64,000 bases of DNA from Yinghuangia sp051388915 (GTDB taxonomy: Bacteria > Actinomycetota > Actinomycetes > Streptomycetales > Streptomycetaceae), in contig NZ_JBPKBH010000018.1 of assembly GCF_051388915.1 (NCBI RefSeq), positions 1-64,000 of the forward strand. Reading direction: 5' to 3'. The position numbers were made by a program, and so were the translations under genes. Shown here piece after piece: positions 46,664 to 55,910 of this stretch; positions within the stretch are counted from its first letter, which is position 1, and every line of letters starts with the position of its first letter. Under the pieces are notes generated by a model, which saw only the letters and a list, made by a program, of their open reading frames with translations, was not told where the DNA came from and did no database searches.

Positions 46664-47270
46664 GTGCCGGGGACGCCGAGCGTCACCAGCGTCGGAGCCG
46701 CCCGCGTGGTCACCGTCTTCCACACCGAGGAATGCTTCCGCGAACTGCGGCGCGAGCTTGATGAGCGCCTTGACCAAGGCCGGCGCCGCGACGCCGAGAC
46801 GCGCCGCGGACTGGCCGCGCTCCGCGCGCACCTGCGCGACCGCCCGCCCGCACCCGGCAGCGACGCCGCCCCGTACGCTGGGGTGCTCGCCGACCTGGTC
46901 GAGCGGTACCTGGTCCAGGACATGCGCGGCCGCAACGTCGTCCACCGGGACGTGTTCGACACCGTCGGCCGGCACCAGCCGCACGTCCCCGGCATCGACG
47001 GCACACCCGTCCCGCCCACGGTCGCCGGCAGCGCCCCGCGCGACCTCGGAGCCGTTGACCGTCCCGGAAGACGACGCCGAGCTTTTGGCCTGGGTCCTGG
47101 AGCACGGCGGGATGATCCCCTACGACGGGGATCTCCAGTACCGCCCGGACCTGCTGCACCGCATCGTCCTGCCCAATGGCCAGTCGATCGTCGTGGCCCC
47201 GGGGGACCGGCTGCTCGCCGGCGACGGGGCCATCCACGTGGCCGTCCCCGACCACCCCTCCGGTTCCTGA
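46664..47270 (+). pseudogene. Hypothetical protein(s), probable frameshift
   Basis: Two coding frames follow each other. The first (from GTG 46664 or GTG 46706) reads VVTVFHTEECFRELRRELDE...DLVERYLVQDMRGRNVVHRD; its coding bias ends about 47050. The second (from TTG 47055) reads LTVPEDDAELLAWVLEHGGM...LHRIVLPNGQSIVVAPGDRL and ends at TGA 47268-47270. They may be one ~200-residue protein with a frameshift, or two genes. A plasmid or integrative-element origin is possible from the style, but no family is recognised. Confidence 0.45.
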
Positions 47271-47478
47271 CGGGCCACACCGTGCCCGACCGCCGGTGGC
47301 CGGCAAGCCGTAATCCTGCGTGTCCTCCGCGTACGCCGGAACAAGCCCCGCGAGTTGGTCGCGTTGGCCGCCGGGTTATCGGTGCTGGACCGGATCAGAA
47401 GTTGGTGCTTCTCCCGCTGGTCGGGGTTGGTTCCTGGCGTTGTGTCATTGACACGGTGGTCTTGGGGGTGAGGCCTCC

Positions 47479-48870
47479 TCAGCGGTCGCCGAGGGTGCGC
47501 GAGAGTTTGAGCGCGAGGTCTTTGGCCTGGTGGGCGGATGGGCCGGAAGACAGGGTGGTCGGGTTGGTGTTGGTGTTGGCGGTGGTGCGGGTCAGGGCTG
47601 GTTTGGTGTGGAGGCTGCGGAGGGGCGCCAGGCCTTGGGCGGCGAGTTCGGTGTGGGCGGCGGGCGCGTTGGCGTGATTCGGGTGGGGGGTGGCCTGGCG
47701 ATGCGGGGCGGGGGGTTGGGGGCGTGCGCGTTGCGTGGTGTCAGGGGAAGCGCGAACGGCGGAGGCGGGGGGCTTTCTCGCGTGGCGTTTGGGGCTGTCG
47801 GGCGCGACGCTGCGCAGTGCGTCGGCGACTTGTTCGTGGGTGAGGGCGGGGCGTCCCCAGTAGGTGGTGGCGACGCGGTCGACGATTCCGGCCAGCCAGG
47901 TTGTCTTCTCCAAGCGGGCCTGGACCTGCTCGGGTGTCATCGACTGCATGGAGGCGGCGATACGGGCCGGCGAGCGCAGCGCGGTTTGGACGTGGGCCCA
48001 GGTGGTCCAGCCCTGTAACGCCTTCTCGAGCCCCTGGGTGGGAAGGTGCAGGGCGTCGACGACGTTTGCCGTGAGCCGCTTCTCCTGGCTGGGGGTGTAG
48101 CCGCTCTCGTCCAGGGTGTACGCCAGGGCGTGGCGGGGGTCGCCGCGGGTGACGAACTCGTGGTCGATGAAGACTGTGGAACCTCGGCTGCGGTGCATGT
48201 TGCCGCGCCACAGGTCCGGGTGTATAAGGACGAGCGGAACAGGGCTCGTGCCGTCGAGGGCTCGGCGTGCGGGCGTGATCGGGCGGCGGGGGAAGCCCAG
48301 GCGTTCGTACAGCTCGGGCCAGGCGGCGTTCACGTGCTGCCACAGTCCGTCCAGGAACGCGAGCTGGACGTCGGCGTACGCCTGGGCGTCGGTCCCTTGC
48401 GGTCGGCCCGGCGGGGCCGGGGGCAGGTCGGTCACGGCGGCGAGGTCGCGGAAGAAGCGGGGGATGTCCCGCTCCACCAGGGCGTTCGGGACCGGGTTCG
48501 GCCGCGGAGGAAGCGGCTGCATTTCCCGGAACCGGTGAATTTGGAAGTCGCCGTCCCGCCGCGCGAACCCCGGGGTCGCATAGAGCAGTTGGGGCACGTC
48601 GATCGTCTTTTGCACCGCGCGTAGAATGTCCGGCTCCCACCAGGTGCGCAGATTCGCCGGCAGCGACGCCGACCGCTTCGGTATGCGCACCAGCACCGCA
48701 CCGAGTTGGGGGTGGTCCACCCGGACATTGCGGTTGTAGCTGCCTTCCAGGACGGTTGCCCCCGCGTTGACGAGTCGCTGGGCTTCGGTGAACAGCGACG
48801 CGGCCGTCGCATGGTCCAGCTCTCCCGGCAGCGGTCGCGATAGCGCTGAAAAGGTCGCCTCCTGGAACAC
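47479..48870 (-). CDS. APH-like kinase with Pro-rich tail
   Basis: A 463-residue protein. The kinase core has the catalytic loop LIHPDLWRGNMHRSRG and metal-binding VFIDHEF of aminoglycoside phosphotransferase/choline kinase folds; the N-lobe Lys may lie in VLVRIPKRS. Residues about 375-463 are Pro/Ala/Thr-rich and disordered, ending DLALKLSRTLGDR. Substrate unknown: such enzymes phosphorylate aminoglycosides, homoserine or other small molecules. Start GTG 48870, which has no strong ribosome site; later starts would remove part of the N-lobe. Confidence 0.75.
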   Translation of the reverse strand: MFQEATFSALSRPLPGELDHATAASLFTEAQRLVNAGATVLEGSYNRNVRVDHPQLGAVLVRIPKRSASLPANLRTWWEPDILRAVQKTIDVPQLLYATPGFARRDGDFQIHRFREMQPLPPRPNPVPNALVERDIPRFFRDLAAVTDLPPAPPGRPQGTDAQAYADVQLAFLDGLWQHVNAAWPELYERLGFPRRPITPARRALDGTSPVPLVLIHPDLWRGNMHRSRGSTVFIDHEFVTRGDPRHALAYTLDESGYTPSQEKRLTANVVDALHLPTQGLEKALQGWTTWAHVQTALRSPARIAASMQSMTPEQVQARLEKTTWLAGIVDRVATTYWGRPALTHEQVADALRSVAPDSPKRHARKPPASAVRASPDTTQRARPQPPAPHRQATPHPNHANAPAAHTELAAQGLAPLRSLHTKPALTRTTANTNTNPTTLSSGPSAHQAKDLALKLSRTLGDR

Positions 48871-48909
48871 TCCGTACCGGCTTACGCGTGCCGCGCAAGA
48901 TGGGTCCTC

Positions 48910-49047
48910 GTGCGAGAGGTCAACAGGTTACTCGCCGACCCGGTCCTGCAGATCGTTGACCAAGCATCGTCCAAGGGCGTCGCCTCCGCACTCGTGGACC
49001 TGCGCCGTACCGACACCCGTCGACACCACGAAAACCCGGGATCCTGA
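48910..49047 (+). pseudogene. Short coding-like fragment
   Basis: Forty-five codons (MREVNRLLADPVLQIVDQAS, KGVASALVDLRRTD) with strong coding composition, ending TGA 49045-49047. Probably the last part of a lost gene; family not recognised. The rest of 48871-49199 shows nothing. Confidence 0.3.
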
Positions 49048-49199
49048 CCGGGATCAATTGCTCTGGCCGATTCCGTTCGCCGGAGTCCGGGGTCAAAGTG
49101 GGCGGTCTGTGAGTCTTTGGCGGCTTCTGTCGTCACCTGATGGTGTGGGCTGGGGCGGAATCCGTCGGCGGGCAGCCGCTGATCTGTTGGTGTGATGAT

Positions 49200-49370
49200 G
49201 TGAGTGAACGCAAGCCGTACCCGAGTGACTTGTCGGACGAGCAGTGGGCTCTGATCGAGCCGGTGATCACCGCGTGGAAGGCTCGGCACCGCTCGGTCAG
49301 CGGCCACCAGGGCGCGTATGCGATGCGGGAGATCGTCAACGCGATCGTCTACCAGGGCCGGACCACCGCG
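49200..49370 (+). pseudogene. IS5-family transposase N-terminal remnant
   Basis: GTG 49200 starts SERKPYPSDLSDEQWALIEP, then AWKARHRSVSGHQGAYAMRE and IVNAIVYQGRT, the N-terminal domain of IS5 (IS427-like) transposases. Instead of the following GCQWxxLPHD the frame enters the opposite-strand transposase remnant at about 49365. Confidence 0.8.
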
Positions 49371-49903
49371 CGGACCTGGACGACGGTCGCCGCGGCGACG
49401 TCCTCGCCCGGCCCGAGCCGGACCGCGTCCAACACGACGGTCCACGAGCTTCGGCCCGGCTCCAGCGCGATGACGATCGAGTACGGCCAGCCGGGCACCA
49501 TCTGGTGCTTGCCCTCACCGCGGCCCTAGGTGTGGCAGAACGACCGGTCTGGACTGGTGTCCGCGTCCGGCCGCAACCACGGGGACACGTCGACGGCCAG
49601 CACGATCCGCCCGTCCACCGCCCGCGGCAGCGGCAACCGGACCAGCGCGTCGCGCAGCCGCCCGGCGTCGATCCGCCCATTGTTGACCGCGTCGTAGAGG
49701 GCTCCGTGGCCGCGCCGGTGCTCGGGTACCAGCGACAGCCCGACGAGCGTCTTGACCGGCCCGTCCGCGCACAACACCGCATCCGCCGACTCGAACAGCA
49801 CGTCGGATCGGCGGGTCAGGCAGGCGTGGAATGCGTTCCGGAAGCGCGATAGTTCCGCGAGGGCCTCAGCCCGTTGTGGGTAGGAGGGCAGGATCGCCGC
49901 CAC
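49365..49903 (-). pseudogene. Second transposase remnant (IS701-like/NF041680 type)
   Basis: From ATG 49903: LAELSRFRNAFHACLTRRSD, LFESADAVLCADGPVKTLVG, EHRRGHGALYDAVNNGRID and VLAVDVSPWLRPDADTSPDR, the N-terminal third of a streptomycete transposase group of IS701-like style. A TAG (49526-49528) replaces the Tyr of CHTYGRG; the same frame continues with GKHQMVPGWPYSIVIALEPG to about 49365, where it is cut by the IS5 N-terminus facing it. Confidence 0.75.
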
Positions 49904-50014
49904 GGCCTTCGCTCCGATCCGTCGGACGCCAACCGGTCTAACGACAGGATCAGCACAGATCGATCTCGCGGATCACCGGAACCCTGAAAGTCCTGACGGG
50001 CAGGAGTCAGCGCG

Positions 50015-50613
50015 CTATGCGGCGGAAATGACGCCCAGGGGGCCGGGGCCGACCGAGGTCGCCTGCTCGGTGAAATCCCCTAGCAGGACGAGTAGTTCGT
50101 CCATGGGGACCGGACGGCGGTCGATCGCGGCGGGATCGTCGTGAGCCTGGGCGGTCCATAGGAACGGGTACGCCGAAAGACCGTCGCCCAACGCCATCTG
50201 CGCCACGTCGTCCCGCCATCCCGGCCAGCGCAAGGACGTGTAGAAGTCGGCCAGGCCGTCGCCGGCGAGGAGCCAGGTCAGCCAGTCGCTGTGCCCGGCG
50301 CGAGTCCTGCCCACGCCAGCGAGTCCGGCGCGAAGTAGACCACTTCTCCGGGGCTCCCGGGACGACCGGCCGACGCCGGGTCGTGGCCGTTGAGGGCGAA
50401 CGTCCCGCCCAGCACGTCGTGCGCGAGCACCAGCCCGGCCTCGGGGACCCACGCCGCGTGGAACTCGGCCGGGAACCCGTTCACCGCCGCCAGGCCGGGC
50501 AAGCCGTCAGCCGCCCCCGTCCCCGCTCCGCCGTACACGCGCACCCACCCACCGTCCACCAGCATCCCGCCGGACGACAACGCGACAGCCCCAGGAAGGA
50601 ACGCGCGGTGATC
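50015..50613 (-). pseudogene. DUF2625 family protein, truncated and frameshifted
   Basis: The first frame reads AFLPGAVALSSGGMLVDGGW...VVYFAPDSLAWAGL and then, after a shift near 50295, a second frame continues GHSDWLTWLLAGDGLADFYT and LRWPGWRDDVAQM to RRPVPMDELL, stopping at 50015. Together they match the C-terminal two-thirds of DUF2625. The upstream frame is closed by a stop at 50614-50616 without a start, so the N-terminus is gone. Function of the family is unknown. Confidence 0.65.
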
Positions 50614-50743
50614 TCATCGAGGGCAGCGTTCCAGAGCTACTTGAGGTGCCCGCGGTTGGTGAGGCTGATCAACGATCTCCTTCGGAAGACCGCCGAACCA
50701 TACATCTCTCAACATCCGTGCCCGTCGCACAGGGGCAACATCA

Positions 50744-50943
50744 GTGTCCGTCAAAGCGAAGCAAGCTCAGCTCAAGGAGAAGGCGAAGGGAGATGCGGCC
50801 AAGTCGCCGCCTCCCGCAAACAGTTCTACCGGCAGAGCAAGATCGACGACAGGCTCGAACCGCCCTCCGGCCAGTCCACGGAGTTCCAGCAGATCGCCGA
50901 GTTGTCGTTCGACAACCTCAGGAAGATCATCGACGCGATCTGA
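50744..50943 (+). pseudogene. Small hypothetical, frameshifted
   Basis: GTG 50744 starts SVKAKQAQLKEKAKGDAA; near 50800 coding composition shifts frame to KQFYRQSKIDDRLEPPSGQS and ELSFDNLRKIIDAI, ending TGA 50941-50943. Joined, about 66 residues. Family not recognised. Confidence 0.35.
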
Positions 50944-50962
50944 CCGGGTGTGGTTCGCTGCT

Positions 50963-51541
50963 GTGGTGGCTGAGGACTTGGAGACTGTCGCGTTCGAATC
51001 CGCCGAGGCGTTCGAGGGATGGCTTGGTGAGAACCACGCCGTCTCGCCCGGTGTCTGGGTCAAGCTTCGCAAGAAGGGCCATGGAATCGTCGCGCTGGAC
51101 TACGCCCAGGCGCTCGAAGTGGCACTGTGCTACGGCTGGATCGACGGCCAGAAGGCCACGTTCGACGACCGGTGGTGGCTCCAGCGGTTCACCCCGCGCA
51201 CGCCGCGCAGCAAGTGGTCCAAGGTCAACCGGGATAAGGTGGCCGCTCTGATCGAGCAGGGCCGGATGCGTCCGGCGGGGCAGGCCGAGGTCGATCGCGC
51301 CAAGGCGGACGGCCGCTGGGAGGCGGCCTACGACGGCGCGAAGACGGCCGCGGTGCCGGACGACCTGGTGGCGGCGCTGGCCGCCGATCCGGCCGCAGCG
51401 GAGTTCTTCGAGACGCTGGACCGGCAGAACCGCTACGCGATCCTGTACCGGATCCAGGACGCCAAGCGGGCCGAGACTCGGGCGCGCCGGATCGAGAAGT
51501 ACGTGGCGATGCTGGCGAACGGTGAGAAGCTGCACCCATAG
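50963..51541 (+). CDS. YdeI/OmpD-associated family protein
   Basis: A 192-residue soluble protein: VAFESAEAFEGWLGENHAVS, VWVKLRKKGHG, EVALCYGWIDGQKATFDDRW with RFTPRTPRSKWSKVNRDKV, and a C-terminal helical part (TLDRQNRYAILYRIQDAKRA, ARRIEKYVAMLANGEKLHP). This is the bacteriocin-protection/YdeI family; biochemical role unclear. Start GTG 50963, 50966 or 50948 are all possible, since none has a strong ribosome site. Confidence 0.85.
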   Translation: MVAEDLETVAFESAEAFEGWLGENHAVSPGVWVKLRKKGHGIVALDYAQALEVALCYGWIDGQKATFDDRWWLQRFTPRTPRSKWSKVNRDKVAALIEQGRMRPAGQAEVDRAKADGRWEAAYDGAKTAAVPDDLVAALAADPAAAEFFETLDRQNRYAILYRIQDAKRAETRARRIEKYVAMLANGEKLHP

Positions 51542-52007
51542 CCACAGACAGTGGACCCGTGGTGCTGTGTCGGGCTTACGGCACGCCTGCGACCCCGGCG
51601 GCGGCCGGCTTCATGAACCTGCGCAAGGGCCGTCTCACGCGACCACGACAGGCCGTTCCGGACTGCCCAGGTGCCCATCGCGTCGTATCAATCCCGGCAA
51701 CCTCGAACGCCGCGTCCACGAACGCGTCCACCACCGCGACCGGCACGACGGCGACCTTGACGAGCCTGCACCGGGAGGACGAACCAAGTAGTCCCGCCCG
51801 TGCCCGGCCTACGGCAGACTCGCCGGGGCGATCCATTCCGACCAGGACAGGTCGCGGCCCATGCAGCGGGGGCTGCTCAGGGGCCACGCCTCAGCGATCC
51901 AGGCCGGGACCGGCGCGTCCAGGACGGTCTCCAAGTCCCTGCCGGCGTGGGTGTCGACGACCCACCGGGAGATTTCGGCGTCCGCGCCGGGCTTCTCGGG
52001 CGGATCG
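51542..52007. other. Debris stretch with coding-like fragments
   Basis: No intact gene. On the minus strand, EISRWVVDTHAGRDLETVLD with PAWIAEAWPLSSPRCMGRDL (about 51809-52000) has good coding composition and ends TAG near 51809, a C-terminal fragment of unknown family whose upstream part is lost at the gap. A further minus-strand piece (VVDAFVDAAFEVAGIDTTRW, near 51700) is also coding-like. Confidence 0.35.
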
Positions 52008-52183
52008 ATTGAGTGGCGTGCAGGCGTCGGGAGGGGCCGGTGAGTGGGTCGCGGGGTGCTGGNNNNNNNNNNNNNNNNNNNNNNNNNNNNNNNNNNNNNN
52101 NNNNNNNNNGGGGGGATGGGGGGGAGGGATTGAGTGGCGTGCAGGCGTCGGGGGGGGCGGGTGAGTGGGTCGCGGGGTGCTGG
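52008..52183. repeat. 55-bp direct repeat flanking an N run
   Basis: Copies at 52008-52062 and 52129-52183 differ at two positions and flank the 47-base N run 52063-52109 plus a G-rich stretch. This looks like the same contig end placed twice rather than a biological tandem repeat. Confidence 0.8.
52063..52109. other. Assembly gap (47 N)
   Basis: Undetermined bases between the two copies of the 55-bp repeat; right edge G-rich. The true sequence may have no gap at all here. Confidence 1.
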
Positions 52184-52214
52184 AGCCGAGCAGCACCCCG
52201 CGGGTCGCGGGCGG

Positions 52215-52337
52215 GCGTGCGAGAACCTCCTGCCGCGGTGCGAGTATCTCCGCGTCCTTCGATGCGGCCGACCGCGCGAACAGGGCGAGCCAGGAGAACA
52301 CTTGAACGACGAGTCGATACAGCAGACGAACAGCCAC
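52215..52337 (-). pseudogene. Integrase-core transposase N-terminal remnant
   Basis: Minus-strand AVRLLYRLVVQVFSWLALFA RSAASKDAEIL followed by RQEVLA matches the N-terminus of a group of actinobacterial rve-domain transposases (LLYLxFVRxxxxLxLLxRSxASKDxEILxLRHEVAVLRR). It breaks off within the RHEVAVL segment. About 40 codons remain. Confidence 0.6.
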
Positions 52338-52779
52338 GATTGGTGATCACCGGATCGGACGAACGCCCAGGTCAAACCTGGGGGCCGAGTATTCGGGAGA
52401 TCCGCGATGTCCTGGCGCCACAGCCGCACAGGCGTGGTTCGTGTGGAGACAGCGATGCGAACCGCTGGTGAGCCGCGGCTTCCCGAACGCCGGGGAATCC
52501 AGTGGGTTCGAGGAGTCCGTGGACCTATGGTGATGTGCACGGCGACCGGGCCGCCGAGGTCTACGAACGCCTTGTCTCCGTCGACACGCTGCGGGTGCCC
52601 GTGCTCGCCATGGTGCGACGGTTCTACGGGTGCCGGGCCGAGGACTGGCCTGCGATCCGCGATGCCGCCACCAGCGTTCCGGTACGGACGCCAGCGAAGC
52701 CGAGGATGTTGAGGGCTGCGGTGGTATCGGGGCGGGGGCTCGGGGGAACTCGGGGAGCTCGGGGCCGCGGGCTCCGTCG
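52338..52779 (+). other. Stretch with one coding-like fragment
   Basis: In the plus strand at about 52510-52690, PWTYGDVHGDRAAEVYERLV and TLRVPVLAMVRRFYGCRAED have coding composition but neither start nor stop nor a known family. Nothing else was recognised before the end of the enoyl-CoA hydratase gene. Confidence 0.3.
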
Positions 52780-53586
52780 TCACATGTCCTTCCAGACCGG
52801 GGCGCGGCGCTCGCGGAAGGCGGCGGAGGCCTCGGTCATGTTGCCGGTGAAGGTGCCGAGTACCTGGGTGCGGTTCTCGAGTTCGAGCTGCTGGCGCAGG
52901 CTGGTGGCCTCCACGCCCGACCACAGGCCCTTCTTGGTCATCCACACGCCGTACTCGGAGTTCTCCGCGATCGCGGACGCAAGCTCGACCGCCGCCGTCT
53001 CGTGGCCGCCGGGTCCGGTGAGGCGGTTGAGCATGCCGAACCGGTTGGCCTCCTCGGCGGAGAAGTGCCGTCCGGTCAGCATGAGCTCGGCGGCCCGGGT
53101 CGGACCGACCAGGCGCGGCAGCAGGTAGCTGGTGCCGACGTCCGCGGAGGACAGCCCCACCTTGATGAACACCGACCCGAACGTCGCCGTGGAATCGGCC
53201 ACCCGCAGGTCAGCGGCCAGCGCGATGGCCAGCCCGCCGCCGACCGCCGCGCCGTGCACCGCGGCGACGACCGGCTTCTCGCACTCGTGGATTGCCAGGA
53301 TCATCTCGGCCACGTGCTCCTGGGTGCGGTACACCAGCCCGAGCCGCCCCCGGCCCTCGACGTCCGGGGCCGGATCCTCGTCGCCGGACAGGTCGGCGCC
53401 CGCGCAGAACCCCCGTCCGGCCCCGGCCAGCACGATCGCGCGCAGGCCACGTTCACGATTCAGATTCGCGAACGCCTCCGTCACGTCGGAGACCAGCGAC
53501 GACGAGACGGCGTTCAGGCGCTCGGGCCGGTTCAGCCGCACGAACGCCACGGCAGGCGCAGGTCGTTCGACGACGACGTACTTCAC
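52780..53586 (-). CDS. Enoyl-CoA hydratase/isomerase family protein
   Basis: A 268-residue crotonase. The oxyanion-hole segments are GRGFCAGADLSG (about 58-69) and VHGAAVGGGLAIAL. The position of the first catalytic Glu of classical hydratases (FGxPE) reads FGSVF, while Glu in AAELML and the acidic SSADVG are present; that pattern is nearer to isomerase-type members. It lies 128 bases after the CoA-transferase gene on the same strand, so a joint acyl-CoA pathway is likely. Start GTG 53586 (MKYVVVERPAP). Confidence 0.88.
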   Translation of the reverse strand: MKYVVVERPAPAVAFVRLNRPERLNAVSSSLVSDVTEAFANLNRERGLRAIVLAGAGRGFCAGADLSGDEDPAPDVEGRGRLGLVYRTQEHVAEMILAIHECEKPVVAAVHGAAVGGGLAIALAADLRVADSTATFGSVFIKVGLSSADVGTSYLLPRLVGPTRAAELMLTGRHFSAEEANRFGMLNRLTGPGGHETAAVELASAIAENSEYGVWMTKKGLWSGVEATSLRQQLELENRTQVLGTFTGNMTEASAAFRERRAPVWKDM

Positions 53587-53714
53587 GGGGAAGAATCCCT
53601 TTCAGATCAGAGCGGAAACGCGGCGGAGTTTCTCGAGGTGCACGGGCGGCTGCGGCGCGCTTTCGCTGTACGCGCCGAGCCGCCCGCGCCGGGCCGGGGG
53701 AGGGGTTCTCCTGG

Positions 53715-55910
53715 TCAGGCGTCGCGAAGCACCTCCTCGGTGTGCTGGCCCAAGGTCGGCGCCGGCCCGCGAAGGGTCAAGTCGAGCTGCCGGGAGTGCA
53801 TGCCGATTCCGGGATGCCGGACGGTGCCGGCAATCGGATGCTCCAGCGGCTGGTAGAAGTGGCGTGCCACGAGCTGGGGCAGTTCGTCCTGGAGCATCTG
53901 GTCCCAGACCGGCGCGGCGGGGACGCCGGCGTTGAGGATCAGTTCGGCGGTCGCGTCGCGGTCCCGGTCGGCGAACCATGCCGCCAGGCGCTCGTCGATC
54001 TCGTCGTGGCGGGCTCGCCGCTCGGCGCGGGTGGCGAGGTCGGCGCCCCAGCCGGTGAGGCGGGCGAGTGCCTGCCACTGCTCGTCGGTCTCGACGGCGA
54101 GGGCGGCCCACTGCTCCTCGCCGGCGCAGCGGTACACCCCCTGCGGCACGGCACCGGGCCCGCGGGCGCCCTGACGGTCCATGCGGTACCCGGTGGCGGA
54201 CCAGGTGACGATCGGCTCGGCGGCGATGTTGAGGGCGACTTCCAGCATGGGCACCTCGACCAGCTCGCCCTGTCCGGTCGCGGCCCGGCGTTCGAGCGCG
54301 GTCAGAACGGCGAACGCGCCGTGGAGGCCGGTGATCGGGTCGATGGTGCTGCGTACGAGCGGTTCGCCGTCGGGGAGTCCGGTGAGCCAGGCGATGCCGG
54401 TCGTCTGCTCCATCGTCTGCGCAAAGGCCGCGTGGTTGGCCCACGGGCCGTCCAGGCCGAAGCCGGGCTGGCGCAGCATGACGAGGTCGGGCTTGACCCG
54501 GCGCAGTTCGTCGTAACCCAGGCCCAGGCCGTCCATGACGCGCGGGGTGAAGTTCTCCACGACGACGTCGGCGGTGGCGACCAGGCGCAGGAACCGGGCA
54601 CGGCCGTCCTCGGTGGCGAGGTTGACGGTGACCGACCGCTTTCCCGGGTTGGTGCCGTGGAAGGTCGGGCCGAACTCCATCCAGTCCGGCTCGGCCGGGG
54701 ATTTGACCGTGGCGAACCGCATGCCGTCCGGCCGAGTGGGCGACTCGACCTTGATGACGTCGGCGCCGAGGGCGGCGAGCAGGTGCGTCGCGTACGGCCC
54801 GGCCCAGAACGCGGTGAGGTCGACGACGCGGACGCCTGCCAGCGGCCTGGTCGTCGTCTGCGCCGAGGCGGCCGGGCCCGCGTGGTCGTCGTGGTCGGGC
54901 CGGCCGTGGTGGAGGACGGGCGAACGGGGCTGCCGGAAGCCCGCGGGGTTGCCGATGAAGACTCCCCGTTCGCGCGGGTGCTCCATGTCGAACAGCGCCT
55001 CACCGTTGCCGATGAGGGCGACCGGCACGCGGAACAGCCCGCCCAGCTCGACGATCTCCGCGGCGGTGTGCCCGGTGAGCCACGGGCCGACGTTGGCCTC
55101 GACAAACGCGCGGTTGCGGCTGCGGGCGCCCATGGACGTGCACCGTTCGTCCTCGGCCAGGTCGAGCCGGTCGATCATGACGGCGAAGTCGGCCCACTGC
55201 TGCGCGGTGAAGATGCACAGGCCCACCCAGCCGTCCTTGCACCGGACCACCGACGGCCAGTCGCCGCTGCGGGACAGGGCGGCCACGTTCCCGGTGAACT
55301 CCCGGTACAGCGTCGGATAGTTGTTGAGACATACGGCCATCACCTCCAGGGCGGCGACATCCACCGTCGCGCCGCCCGCCCGTCGGCCGGCCAGCGCCGC
55401 CAGCGCGGCCGTCGCCCCGGTCGCCCACTCTCCCGGCCCCGCGCCCATCGGCAGCGGCGGCGAGTCCTTCGTGCCGCACGCGGACATCAGCCCGCACCAC
55501 GCCTGAAGCGTGAACTCGTTGGCGACGCGTCCGGCCAGCGGCCCGTCGAGACCGAACGGTGTCACGTGCACGACCACCGGTGCCCGGCCGTCCCAACCCG
55601 CCGACGTGAGCACGATGTCGGCCTCGGCCGGCGCCTGCGTCACGATCGTCTTGCCCAACTGGAGGAACGACCACAACGGACCGTCGCCGGTCAGCGGCTC
55701 GTCGGGCGAGGCCGCCGACCACCGCCGGAGCGGATCGCCGTCGTCGACCTTCACGACGCTCGCGCCCTGGTCCCGCAGCAGCTTCGCCGCGTACGAGACG
55801 GCGATGCCCCTGCCGGCCTCCACGACCCGCACCCCCCGCAGCGCCGCAGACGAGGCAGGCCGGACCGGCACGTCTTCCGCTGCGGCGGCTGACCCATTGC
55901 TGTTGCTCAC
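53715..55910 (-). CDS. Double-domain family III CoA-transferase
   Basis: A 731-residue protein with two tandem CaiB/BaiF domains. Domain one (about 24-330): GVRVVEAGRGIAVSYAAKLL, GASVVKVDDGDPLRRW. Domain two (about 360-731): GVRVVDLTAFWAGPYATHLL, ADVIKVESPTRPDGMR, VTVNLATEDGRARFLRLV and VVVENFTPRVMDGLG. Single-domain enzymes of about 400 residues transfer CoA between carboxylic acids. At the position of formyl-CoA transferase's catalytic Asp both halves have Glu (VAALE, VPMLE), by motif alignment. GTG 55910 has AGGAGG five bases upstream. Probably an operon with the enoyl-CoA hydratase. Confidence 0.9.
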   Translation of the reverse strand: MSNSNGSAAAAEDVPVRPASSAALRGVRVVEAGRGIAVSYAAKLLRDQGASVVKVDDGDPLRRWSAASPDEPLTGDGPLWSFLQLGKTIVTQAPAEADIVLTSAGWDGRAPVVVHVTPFGLDGPLAGRVANEFTLQAWCGLMSACGTKDSPPLPMGAGPGEWATGATAALAALAGRRAGGATVDVAALEVMAVCLNNYPTLYREFTGNVAALSRSGDWPSVVRCKDGWVGLCIFTAQQWADFAVMIDRLDLAEDERCTSMGARSRNRAFVEANVGPWLTGHTAAEIVELGGLFRVPVALIGNGEALFDMEHPRERGVFIGNPAGFRQPRSPVLHHGRPDHDDHAGPAASAQTTTRPLAGVRVVDLTAFWAGPYATHLLAALGADVIKVESPTRPDGMRFATVKSPAEPDWMEFGPTFHGTNPGKRSVTVNLATEDGRARFLRLVATADVVVENFTPRVMDGLGLGYDELRRVKPDLVMLRQPGFGLDGPWANHAAFAQTMEQTTGIAWLTGLPDGEPLVRSTIDPITGLHGAFAVLTALERRAATGQGELVEVPMLEVALNIAAEPIVTWSATGYRMDRQGARGPGAVPQGVYRCAGEEQWAALAVETDEQWQALARLTGWGADLATRAERRARHDEIDERLAAWFADRDRDATAELILNAGVPAAPVWDQMLQDELPQLVARHFYQPLEHPIAGTVRHPGIGMHSRQLDLTLRGPAPTLGQHTEEVLRDA

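Noticed and set aside
52008..52183. Tandem repeat or attachment-site duplication
   Set aside because: The copies flank an N run and behave like duplicated contig ends.
53292..55892. 866-codon plus-strand open frame
   Set aside because: Antisense shadow of the CoA-transferase and enoyl-CoA hydratase genes.
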